A stretch of 64,000 nucleotides of DNA from an uncultured Marvinbryantia sp. (GTDB taxonomy: Bacteria; Bacillota; Clostridia; Lachnospirales; Lachnospiraceae), in NCBI RefSeq assembly GCF_905201705.1, contig NZ_CAJKOX010000016.1, forward strand, positions 19,621 to 83,620, in the 5' to 3' direction. This document shows positions 1 to 8,203 of the stretch, piece after piece (position 1 is the first letter of the stretch; the number at the start of each line of letters is the position of its first letter). The notes beneath the pieces are model-generated. The model worked only from the letters and a program-made list of their open reading frames with translations. It did no database searches and had not been told where the DNA came from. The position numbers and the translations under genes are program-made.

Positions 1-2
1 GC

Positions 3-89
3 TACACGACGGACGGCACCGGCAGGGCGGCGATAAAGCTGGTGCTGGGGTATCAGCAGCATATGGACAGATCTGAGAAGAACGACTGA
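3..89 (+). CDS. C-terminal end of an upstream gene (partial)
   Basis: An open frame enters the window and stops at TGA 87-89, giving the last 28 residues of a protein (ending QQHMDRSEKND). The piece is too short to identify. It lies 32 bp upstream of a polysaccharide-type membrane protein gene on the same strand, so it is probably part of the same surface polysaccharide cluster. Confidence 0.5.
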   Translation, partial: YTTDGTGRAAIKLVLGYQQHMDRSEKND

Positions 90-121
90 TCATGAAGGTA
101 CGAAATAGTTAGGAGTAATTT

Positions 122-2797
122 ATGACGGAGACGGGAGCAAGCAAAAAGACGATCGCGCTGCTGGCGGCGGCGCTGCTGATATCCTGCGTGTTTATTTTCT
201 GGCGGTTTATATTCGGGGATTATGTGCTCGCCTATACGGATGTGGGCGTGGACACGTACGACCAGTATCTGATGCATTACCAGACCATCATCAATCATCT
301 GCGCGAGGGCAGCTTTTCCCTCTGGGATTTCAACAACGGCTACGGGATCAATATGTTTTCTTTAAATATGTTTGATCCGTTTCTGATGCTGCTCTACGCC
401 TGCGGAGTGATATTCGGACCGGAGATGATCTATCAGCTTCTGGTCTACGTGCAGATTCTGCGCATCGTGCTTGCCGGGCTGGCGGTTTACGGATTTCTGT
501 CCTGCTTTGCGCTGTCAGAGCGCAGCAAACTGATTGCTTCTTATATATATGCCCTCTGCGGTTACATGGTCGTCTGGGGGCAGCATTACCAGTTCGGGAC
601 GCTCATGGTGCTGCTGCCGCTGCTCCTGCTGGCGGCGGAGAAGGCGCTTGCAAAGCCGCGCTGGTATTTTGGGGTTACACTTTTGTGCGGCGTGTGCGCG
701 ATCAATGCGCTGTATTTCAGCTATATGCAGTTTATTGTGCTGGGCGTTTATTTTTTGTTCCGGATCTCCTGGAACGGAAGGCTTTTTTGCAAACAGGGAT
801 TTTTAAAGCTTGCGAAGGGTTACGGCTCCATGCTTCTTGGAATCGGTATCGGGCTTGTGAACCTGCTTCCGAGCGGCAGCGCGATCGTGAACGTTTCCGG
901 CCGCGTGACGGCAAAGCCTCTGACGGAAAAGCTTCTGGACGCCGTCGGCTTTTATGGGCTGAATTTTTATAAGACGCTGTTCAAAAAATTCTTCTCGGGC
1001 AATCTGGAGGGGATCACAGACTACAGCGGCTACGCAAATTATTATGAGGCTCCAAACGTCTTTTTCTCGGCGCTGTTTATCATCGCGGCGGTCTGCTTTG
1101 CCTGGATGATCCTGCGCGGGCTTCTTTACAGCAAAAAGCAGAGGGTGCTGATTTTACTGGCGATGCTCGCCTGTGGTTTCACCATCGCCCTGCCGATGGG
1201 CGGGCTGATCTTTAACGGCTTTGCCTACCCGTTTTCGCGGCACACCTTTGTATGTATGCCGTTTTTCGCTTTGCTGACAGCGGCGTTCCTTGAAGAGGTT
1301 CTGGAAAAAAGAAGGCTCTGCGTGCCGCTGTTTGCGCTGACGTCAGCGGCGGTGCTCATCCAGTATCTGCGCGTACACGTGCCGGGCGGAGAGTACCTGC
1401 CGAGGGTATTGACCATCGCGGCAGCCGGGATTGTGCTCTGCCTGTTTCTGGCAGCGCGTGTGAAAAAAGAAAGCGTGCAGCAGGCGGCGGTGGGAGGTCT
1501 CTTCCTCTGTGTTGCCGCAACGATGTGCACGGATGCCTGGTATTCTTACAATGAGCGGGCGATCGTGGAGAAAGCGCCAAGCGAATATTTTGATGAGATG
1601 TACGCTGAGGATATCTCTGATGCGCTCACCTGGCTGGCGGAGACGGACGACTCCTTCTACCGTGTGGAGAAGGATTACACGATCGGCAGCCGCATTTCCA
1701 GCCTGAATGCGCTGGCGCAGAATTATATGCCGGTCAGCACCTACAATTCCTCGCTGAATGTCAATCTGCGGGAATTTGTGGAGAAGCTGTGGCCGAACCT
1801 GAACATCACCGATAACGCCCATTTTAACTACGCGAATGCGGTGTACGACGGCGCACAGGCATCGCTTAGTCATGTAAAATATATTTTGTCGAAGAACGAC
1901 GCGCTGGACGTGGACGGCTATGAGTTGCTGCGGCAGTTTGGCGATATTTACGTTTACCGCAATTCCGGCACGGAGGAGCTTGGAAAATTTTATACGAAAG
2001 CGGTGAGCAGCGCTGATTTTGAGGAATGCGCCGACAGCCTTGATCGCGAAAAGCTGCTGACGCAGGCGGTCATCTGTGACACGGCAGATGATCTGACGGA
2101 GACGGACGGCGCTCTGCTTGCAAAGTGCGCACAGCGGGAGCTGCCGCTGGAGGTTACAGCGGAAAAGACGGAGCAGGGCGTAAAGGTAACGCTTCCGGCG
2201 CACGGGGATACCGTCCGGCTGGAGCTCGACATTCAATTTACGAACGGGATTTCCTACGTGTACATTCAGTACGGCGCGTACGATACCATGGTGCGGGCGG
2301 AAAACAAAACGATGCATGTAGAGCTGAATATCCCGGAGAGCGTCGATACAGTGGAGATCACCTATCCGCTGCCGTTTGACGAATTTGTCACGCTGGAAAA
2401 TCTGGCAGTATATGAGACGGAAAACTATGATTTTTCCGCACTCAGCGAGGGCATTTCCTTTTCGGCGCCAGGGAAGGACAGCGTGGTGAACGGCACGGCG
2501 AACGTGACGGAAAAAGGCATCCTGCTTTTGCCGATTCCCTATGAGGACGGCTGGACTGCTCTGGTGGACGGCGAGGAAACGGAAATACAGCGGGTGGATT
2601 ATGGCTTCTGCGGCGTTGTGCTGGAGCCGGGAGAGCATGAGATCACAATGACCTATCACTGCCCGGGATTTGCTGCGGGCGCGGCGGGAAGCCTTTTCTT
2701 CCTGGCGCTGACGGCGGCAATCTGGATGGGTCTTGGTTTATACGCGAAAAGGAAAGCAGGGAAAGATGGAAGCACTCAAAAAGCTGAAATGGTATAA
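122..2797 (+). CDS. YfhO-family multi-pass membrane protein
   Basis: The 891-residue product has about twelve hydrophobic segments in its first 480 residues, a long outside-type domain (about 490-850), one last membrane helix (about 862-882) and a short basic tail. This layout matches the YfhO family of large membrane proteins, which are linked to glycosylation of cell-wall or lipid-linked polymers with polyprenyl-type donors. The start follows the ribosome site AGGAG at 111-115. The gene leads a run of glycosyltransferase genes and its end overlaps the next start by about 30 bp, which suggests co-translation. The transferred sugar cannot be told from sequence. Confidence 0.8.
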   Translation: MTETGASKKTIALLAAALLISCVFIFWRFIFGDYVLAYTDVGVDTYDQYLMHYQTIINHLREGSFSLWDFNNGYGINMFSLNMFDPFLMLLYACGVIFGPEMIYQLLVYVQILRIVLAGLAVYGFLSCFALSERSKLIASYIYALCGYMVVWGQHYQFGTLMVLLPLLLLAAEKALAKPRWYFGVTLLCGVCAINALYFSYMQFIVLGVYFLFRISWNGRLFCKQGFLKLAKGYGSMLLGIGIGLVNLLPSGSAIVNVSGRVTAKPLTEKLLDAVGFYGLNFYKTLFKKFFSGNLEGITDYSGYANYYEAPNVFFSALFIIAAVCFAWMILRGLLYSKKQRVLILLAMLACGFTIALPMGGLIFNGFAYPFSRHTFVCMPFFALLTAAFLEEVLEKRRLCVPLFALTSAAVLIQYLRVHVPGGEYLPRVLTIAAAGIVLCLFLAARVKKESVQQAAVGGLFLCVAATMCTDAWYSYNERAIVEKAPSEYFDEMYAEDISDALTWLAETDDSFYRVEKDYTIGSRISSLNALAQNYMPVSTYNSSLNVNLREFVEKLWPNLNITDNAHFNYANAVYDGAQASLSHVKYILSKNDALDVDGYELLRQFGDIYVYRNSGTEELGKFYTKAVSSADFEECADSLDREKLLTQAVICDTADDLTETDGALLAKCAQRELPLEVTAEKTEQGVKVTLPAHGDTVRLELDIQFTNGISYVYIQYGAYDTMVRAENKTMHVELNIPESVDTVEITYPLPFDEFVTLENLAVYETENYDFSALSEGISFSAPGKDSVVNGTANVTEKGILLLPIPYEDGWTALVDGEETEIQRVDYGFCGVVLEPGEHEITMTYHCPGFAAGAAGSLFFLALTAAIWMGLGLYAKRKAGKDGSTQKAEMV

Positions 2798-4592
2798 TGT
2801 CAAAAAAGGACTGCGCTATCTGAAGCACTTCGGCGTAAAGGAATTTCTGATCCGTCTGCAGGAGCGCATGGAGCCGGAGGAGGTTCCCTACGGTCCCTGG
2901 TATGAGGCGTATCGCCCGACGGAGAGCGCTCTGGCGGCGCAGCGCAGAAAAAAATTTAAAAATTCGTGGAAATTCAGCATTGCGGTTCCGGCATATGAGA
3001 CGCCGGAGACGTTTTTGCGGGAGATGATAAAATCTGTGCAGGGCCAGACCTACGATAACTGGGAGCTTTGCATTGTGAATGCCAGCCCGGAAAATGACGT
3101 GATGCGGCGCGTGCTTGCGGAGTATTCTCAAAAAGACGCCCGCATCCGTGTGAAGGAGCTTGCGGAAAATAAGGGCATCGCCGGAAATACAAACGAGGCG
3201 CTCGCTATGGCGTCCGGCGATTTTGTGGGCCTGCTGGATCATGACGATCTGCTGGCGCCGAACGCACTCTTTGAGGCGGCGAAGGCGCTGGAGCAGGAGC
3301 CGTCGATCGACGTGCTCTACACGGATGAGGACAAGGTGGACACTGACGGGAAAAAGCATTTTAAGCCGAACCTGAAGCCGGATTTCAACCTCGACCTTTT
3401 GCGCTCTAATAATTATATCTGCCACTTTTTTATGGTGAGAAGAACGCTTGCGGAGCAGGCGGGAGGATTTTCGGGTGAATATGACGGCGCGCAGGATTAT
3501 GATTTTATCCTGCGCTGTACGGATATGGCGAAAAACATCCATCATATTCCGGAGATCCTTTACCACTGGCGGACGCACGAGGCGTCCACTGCGGACAATC
3601 CGATCAGCAAGCTGTATGCCTACGAAGCAGGAAAGCGCGCGATCGAGGCGCACCTTACGCGGCGGGGGCAGGCAGGAGAAGTTTCGCTGAAAAAGGATCT
3701 TGGCTTTTATCGCGTGAAGTATCCGGTGCAGGGAAATCCGCTGGTATCCGTCATCATCCCTAACAAGGATGAGGCGGAATCCCTGAAGCTCTGCATCGAA
3801 TCTCTCCGAAGGACAGTCTCCTGGGGAAATTATGAGATCATCATTGTGGAGAATAACAGCACGGGCCCGGAGATTTTTTCGTACTACAGGGAGCTTGCGA
3901 AGGATGCGCGCATCCGGATCGTTCGCTGGAAATCTGCATTTAATTATTCCGCGATCAACAACTATGGTGTAAAATATGCAAAGGGAGAATACCTTTTGTT
4001 TCTGAATAACGATATCGAGGCACTGGAGGAGGGCTGGTTTACGGAAATGCTCGGCGTCTGCCAGCGTCCGGAGGTGGGGGCTGTCGGCGCGAAGCTGCTG
4101 TACCCGGACGGCACCATCCAGCACGCTGGCACGGTCATCGGCATCGGCGGTATTGCCGGGCATATGTTTGTGAACATGCCGGGCGGGCGCAGCGGCTATC
4201 TGCACAAGGCGTCGCTTATGCTGGATTACAGCGCGGTGACGGCAGCCTGCATGATGATGAAGCGCAGCCTGTTTGAGCAGCTTGGCGGCTTCGAGGAGCG
4301 GCTTTCGGTGGCGTTCAACGACGTCGATCTCTGTCTGCGGGCGAACGAGGCAGGGAATCTGGTGGTCTACGATCCTTACGCCTGCTTGCGCCACTACGAG
4401 TCGAAGAGCCGCGGGGCAGAGGATTCGCCGGAAAAGGTGCGGCGATTCCAGGAGGAAATCGAATTTATGCGCACCCGCTGGGAAAAGCTTTTAAAGGCGG
4501 GCGACCCGTATTACAATAAAAATCTGTCGCTGTCCAAGTGGAATTATTCCCTGCGGGCGGACAGGAAAAGGGGGAGGAATACAAATGATTGA
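2766..4592 (+). CDS. tandem-domain family 2 glycosyltransferase
   Basis: The product is 608 residues and carries two GT-A glycosyltransferase family 2 domains. The first begins near residue 65 (FSIAVPAYETPE) and has an acidic DHDD metal/nucleotide motif near residue 155. The second begins near residue 325 (VSVIIPNKDE) and has the equivalent NNDIE near residue 410. Such two-domain enzymes add two sugars, or one repeat unit, to a growing surface polysaccharide on the cytoplasmic face. I chose the ATG at 2766, preceded by GGAAAGCAGGGAAAG, over a TTG 33 bp earlier. It overlaps the upstream gene and the next gene, so the genes form a tight operon. Confidence 0.85.
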   Translation: MEALKKLKWYNVKKGLRYLKHFGVKEFLIRLQERMEPEEVPYGPWYEAYRPTESALAAQRRKKFKNSWKFSIAVPAYETPETFLREMIKSVQGQTYDNWELCIVNASPENDVMRRVLAEYSQKDARIRVKELAENKGIAGNTNEALAMASGDFVGLLDHDDLLAPNALFEAAKALEQEPSIDVLYTDEDKVDTDGKKHFKPNLKPDFNLDLLRSNNYICHFFMVRRTLAEQAGGFSGEYDGAQDYDFILRCTDMAKNIHHIPEILYHWRTHEASTADNPISKLYAYEAGKRAIEAHLTRRGQAGEVSLKKDLGFYRVKYPVQGNPLVSVIIPNKDEAESLKLCIESLRRTVSWGNYEIIIVENNSTGPEIFSYYRELAKDARIRIVRWKSAFNYSAINNYGVKYAKGEYLLFLNNDIEALEEGWFTEMLGVCQRPEVGAVGAKLLYPDGTIQHAGTVIGIGGIAGHMFVNMPGGRSGYLHKASLMLDYSAVTAACMMMKRSLFEQLGGFEERLSVAFNDVDLCLRANEAGNLVVYDPYACLRHYESKSRGAEDSPEKVRRFQEEIEFMRTRWEKLLKAGDPYYNKNLSLSKWNYSLRADRKRGRNTND

Positions 4593-5715
4593 TTTTAACA
4601 GAGCGCCGTTTACCGGAAAGGAAACCGAGTATATGGAGCAGGCGATCAAGAGCGGAAAGATGTGCGGCGACGGCCCGTTTACGAAGAAATGTGCAAAATG
4701 GATCTGCGATACGTACCACGTTAATCACACCCTGCTGACGACCTCCTGCACACATGCGCTGGAAATGTCGGCGTACCTTGCGGATATTCAGCCGGGCGAT
4801 GAGGTGATCATGCCGTCCTACACCTTCTGCTCGACGGCGGACGCCTTTGTGCTGCGCGGAGCGAAGATCGTGTTTGTCGACATCCGTCCGGATACCATGA
4901 ATATCGACGAGCGGCTGATCGAGGCGGCAATTACTGAAAAAACGAGGGCGATCGTGCCCGTTCATTACGCCGGGGTTGCCTGCGCGATGGATGAGATCCT
5001 GGCGATCGCGAAAAAGCATGACCTGAAGGTGGTGGAGGACGCCGCCCAGGGCATGAACGCTTATTATAAGGGGAAACCGCTCGGTACCATCGGGGATTTC
5101 GGCTGCTACAGCTTCCACGAGACGAAAAATTACACGATGGGAGAGGGCGGCGCGCTGCTTTTCCAGGATGAGAGATACCAGGAAAAGGCGGAGATCCTGC
5201 GCGAGAAGGGCACCGACCGCAGCAAATTTTTCCGCGGTCAGGTAGACAAGTACACCTGGGTGGATTTCGGCTCATCCTACCTTCCGAGCGACTTAAACGC
5301 GGCCTACCTTTACGCGCAGCTTGAGATTGCCGATGAGATCAACAGCAAGCGCCTGCAGATTTACAATTATTACCATGAGGCGCTGGCGCCGCTGGAGGAA
5401 AAAGGGGTGCTTACGCGTCCGTTTGTGCCCGATTATGCAACGCACAATGCACATATGTATTATGTGAAGCTCGCTGACCTGGAGGCGCGGACCCGCTTTA
5501 TCAGTTATCTGCGCGAGCACGGTATCTGGGCGGTGTTCCACTATGTACCGCTGCACTCGGCGGCTGCCGGGCGGAAATTCGGGCGCTTTTCCGGAGAGGA
5601 CGTGTACACCACGAAAGAAAGCGAGCGTCTCGTGCGTCTGCCGATGTACTATAATCTGGAGATGGAGCAGGTGGAGTACATTGCGGACACAATTCTGAAA
5701 TATCAGAACTGGTAG
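4585..5715 (+). CDS. rffA: dTDP-4-amino-4,6-dideoxygalactose transaminase (RffA/WecE type)
   Basis: A 376-residue PLP-dependent sugar aminotransferase of the DegT/DnrJ/EryC1 family, the same length as E. coli RffA. It converts a dTDP-4-keto-6-deoxyhexose to the 4-amino sugar with glutamate as donor. The PLP lysine is K181 in HETKNYTMGEGG, and VVEDAAQ supplies the pyridine-nitrogen Asp (D152) and Q155. The ATG overlaps the preceding glycosyltransferase by 8 bp. The sequence resembles RffA well beyond the general family signature, but the exact sugar product is inferred. It implies that the surface polymer contains a 4-amino-4,6-dideoxyhexose. Confidence 0.85.
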   Translation: MIDFNRAPFTGKETEYMEQAIKSGKMCGDGPFTKKCAKWICDTYHVNHTLLTTSCTHALEMSAYLADIQPGDEVIMPSYTFCSTADAFVLRGAKIVFVDIRPDTMNIDERLIEAAITEKTRAIVPVHYAGVACAMDEILAIAKKHDLKVVEDAAQGMNAYYKGKPLGTIGDFGCYSFHETKNYTMGEGGALLFQDERYQEKAEILREKGTDRSKFFRGQVDKYTWVDFGSSYLPSDLNAAYLYAQLEIADEINSKRLQIYNYYHEALAPLEEKGVLTRPFVPDYATHNAHMYYVKLADLEARTRFISYLREHGIWAVFHYVPLHSAAAGRKFGRFSGEDVYTTKESERLVRLPMYYNLEMEQVEYIADTILKYQNW

Positions 5716-5724
5716 GAGAGAAAG

Positions 5725-6675
5725 ATGGATGTATCTGTCATAATTCCCAATTACAATGGGAAAGAATATATAAGAGATTGTCTCGACAGCCTGCTTGCGC
5801 AGGGGAGCGGCAAGCTTCCCGTGATCGTGGTGGACAATGCCTCGACGGACGGAAGCCGGGAGATCATCGAGAGGGAGTACCCGATGGTCAGATTGATTTT
5901 GCTAAAGAAAAACTATGGATTTTCCAGGGCGGTCAACGAGGGCATCCGGGCGGCGGATACGGAGTTTGTGATCCTGCTCAACAATGACACGCGGGTGGCT
6001 GCCGGATTTGCGGCGGAGCTTCTGCACGCGATCCGAAAGGATGAAAAAATCTTTTCCTGCCAGGCACAGATGCGGCAGATGGACCGGCCGGAGCTTATCG
6101 ACAACGCCGGAGATTTCTACTGCGCGCTCGGCTGGGCGGTCACGCGCGGGAAGGGACAGAAATGTGACCGTTATGCGGGGGAGGACCGGATCTTTTCCTC
6201 CTGCGCGGGTGCGGCGATCTACCGGAAGCATATTTTTGAGGAGATCGGCTATTTTGACGAGAAGCATTTTGCCTACCTGGAGGATGTCGATGTCTGCTAC
6301 CGCGCCAAAATCGCCGGGTATGAAAACCGCTACGCGCCGCGCTCGGTCGTCTATCATAAAGGAAGCGCCTCCACAGGCTCACGCTACAACCGCTTTAAGG
6401 TGGGAAGCGCGGCGAGGAACAATCTGTATCTTATTTATAAAAATATGCCGCTCTGGCAGATCTGGCTCAATCTGCCGCTGCTTTTGGCAGGGACGCTCGT
6501 CAAGCTTTTGTTTTTCACGGCGAAGGGGATGGGCGGCACCTATCTGAAAGGGCTGTGGCAGGGCATCCTGCTGGCGCGTGAGGGCGAAAAAGTGCCGTAT
6601 CTGGCGGAGAATTTTGACAATTGCTGGCGGATACAGCTCGAACTGTGGAGAAATTTAAGGAAAATAAAAATGTAA
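5725..6675 (+). CDS. family 2 glycosyltransferase (rhamnosyltransferase-like)
   Basis: A 316-residue single-domain GT2 enzyme. It starts with VSVIIPNYNGKEYIRDCLDS, has the NNDTR acidic motif near residue 90, and the LEDVDVCYRAKIAGY segment typical of WbbL/RfbN-like rhamnosyltransferases near residue 190. A C-terminal hydrophobic stretch (about 240-265) probably anchors it to the membrane. The ribosome site GGAGAG precedes the ATG and the gap to the aminotransferase gene is only 9 bp. It is a likely polysaccharide glycosyltransferase; donor and acceptor are unknown. Confidence 0.85.
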   Translation: MDVSVIIPNYNGKEYIRDCLDSLLAQGSGKLPVIVVDNASTDGSREIIEREYPMVRLILLKKNYGFSRAVNEGIRAADTEFVILLNNDTRVAAGFAAELLHAIRKDEKIFSCQAQMRQMDRPELIDNAGDFYCALGWAVTRGKGQKCDRYAGEDRIFSSCAGAAIYRKHIFEEIGYFDEKHFAYLEDVDVCYRAKIAGYENRYAPRSVVYHKGSASTGSRYNRFKVGSAARNNLYLIYKNMPLWQIWLNLPLLLAGTLVKLLFFTAKGMGGTYLKGLWQGILLAREGEKVPYLAENFDNCWRIQLELWRNLRKIKM

Positions 6676-6699
6676 ACGTAATAATTTTACAATCGACAG

Positions 6700-6728
6700 T
6701 TGCAATTTTGAAGTCAGCAGTGTATGAT
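6700..6728 (+). promoter_or_regulatory. sigma-A type promoter
   Basis: TTGCAA (6700-6705) and TATGAT (6723-6728) are separated by exactly 17 bp, just upstream of the sugar-phosphate transferase gene. This suggests that the second half of the polysaccharide cluster has its own promoter. Confidence 0.65.
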
Positions 6729-6763
6729 TATAAAAGTATGGATAGCATAAGGGGTGAACCAGA

Positions 6764-8164
6764 TTGATTAAAGACAATCAAAAGTATTTTAATCGACTGC
6801 ATGTTCTGATAGATGCCCTGATTGTGATCGGCAGTTATCTGCTGGCATGGTTCCTTCAGATAAAGATACTGACTGCGCCGGGTACCGGTGTGTATTCCGA
6901 CGAAGTCTATATGTTGGTTTTGCTTCCGCTGGTTCCGGGAATGCTGCTTTTGTACTCCGCATTCAACCTGTATACACCCAAGAGAGTGCAGGGGAGACGG
7001 CTGGAATACGGCAATGTCATAAAAGCCAATCTGCTCGGGCTTCTGATTTTCCTGGCGATGACGATGGCTGTCAAGAAAATCGACTTCTCGCGCGGCGTTG
7101 TATTCACGTTTTTTGCGCTGAATGTCACGGCGGATATCATAGCGCGCGTGATCATACGCGGTCTGCTGCGGGATATGCGCAGAAGAGGCATGAATCTGAA
7201 GCATATCCTTCTGGTCGGGTACGGACAGGCTGCCAGGGAATACATCGACCGTATTCTGGAAAATCCGCAGTGGGGTTATCGGGTGCTTGGCATTCTTGAC
7301 GATAATTCCGAGCGCTCGACCGTTTACCGGGGGATCCGTATTATCGGAAGGACAGAAGAGCTTGTGGAGCTCATGAAGGTAAATACACTCGATGAAATCG
7401 CGATCACACTGGGGCTGAGCGAGTATTACAAGCTGGAGCGTATTGTTGCGCAGTGTGAAAAATCAGGTGTGCATACAAAGTTTATACCGGATTATGGAAA
7501 TATTATTCCAACGAAGCCCTATACGGAGGATCTGATGGGGCTTCCGGTTATTAATATCCGTTATGTGCCTCTGTCCAACACGTTCAACGCGATCGTAAAG
7601 AGGACGGTGGACATTGTCGGATCGCTTGTATGTCTTGTTTTATTTTCACCGGTTATGCTGGTGACGGCTGTTCTGATCAAGCTGACGTCTCCGGGCCCGC
7701 TGATCTTTAAGCAGGAGCGCGTCGGGCTGCATAATCAGCCGTTTATTATGTATAAATTCCGCTCGATGGAAGTGCAGAAGGCAAATGCGGAGCAAAAAGG
7801 ATGGACGACGCGCCACGATCCGCGTGTGACCGGGATCGGAAAATTTATCCGAAGAACGAGTATTGACGAGTTTCCGCAGCTTATCAATGTGCTGAAGGGC
7901 GAGATGAGCCTGATCGGACCGCGCCCGGAACGCCCGCAGTTTGTGGAGAAATTCCGCGAGGAAATACCGCGGTATATGATCAAGCACCAGGTGCGTCCCG
8001 GCATGACCGGATGGGCGCAGGTGAACGGGTACCGCGGAGACACCTCCATCAGAAAGCGTATCGAATATGACTTATATTACATTGAAAACTGGACGCTGGG
8101 GCTGGACATCAAGATCCTGTTTCTGACGGTTTTCAAAGGTTTTGTAAATAAAAATGCTTACTAA
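6764..8164 (+). CDS. undecaprenyl-phosphate sugar phosphotransferase (initiating enzyme)
   Basis: A 466-residue polyprenyl glycosylphosphotransferase of the WcaJ/CpsE type. Four or five membrane helices (about 12-115) are followed by a Rossmann-like CoA-binding-3 domain (GYGQAAREYIDRIL near residue 152). The C-terminal bacterial sugar transferase domain holds FKQERVGLHNQPF, YKFRSM, DEFPQLINVLKGEMS and GPRPERP, the catalytic core. It transfers a hexose-1-phosphate to undecaprenyl phosphate to start repeat-unit synthesis. The start is TTG 6764 after AGGGGTG. It probably begins assembly of the polymer that the neighbouring glycosyltransferases extend. Confidence 0.9.
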   Translation: MIKDNQKYFNRLHVLIDALIVIGSYLLAWFLQIKILTAPGTGVYSDEVYMLVLLPLVPGMLLLYSAFNLYTPKRVQGRRLEYGNVIKANLLGLLIFLAMTMAVKKIDFSRGVVFTFFALNVTADIIARVIIRGLLRDMRRRGMNLKHILLVGYGQAAREYIDRILENPQWGYRVLGILDDNSERSTVYRGIRIIGRTEELVELMKVNTLDEIAITLGLSEYYKLERIVAQCEKSGVHTKFIPDYGNIIPTKPYTEDLMGLPVINIRYVPLSNTFNAIVKRTVDIVGSLVCLVLFSPVMLVTAVLIKLTSPGPLIFKQERVGLHNQPFIMYKFRSMEVQKANAEQKGWTTRHDPRVTGIGKFIRRTSIDEFPQLINVLKGEMSLIGPRPERPQFVEKFREEIPRYMIKHQVRPGMTGWAQVNGYRGDTSIRKRIEYDLYYIENWTLGLDIKILFLTVFKGFVNKNAY

Positions 8165-8203
8165 ATTTTCCAGGAAAGGGTAAAGGGAGAAAAGGGGATT
8201 AAT

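Noticed and set aside
1343..2659. Long open minus-strand frame (438 codons) opposite the YfhO gene
   Set aside because: It is the mirror of a GC-rich coding region with no ribosome site or recognised motif and conflicts with the strong plus-strand gene.
2643..4394. Open minus-strand frame of 583 codons
   Set aside because: Antisense of the tandem glycosyltransferase gene; composition is Arg/Leu-rich as expected for a shadow frame.
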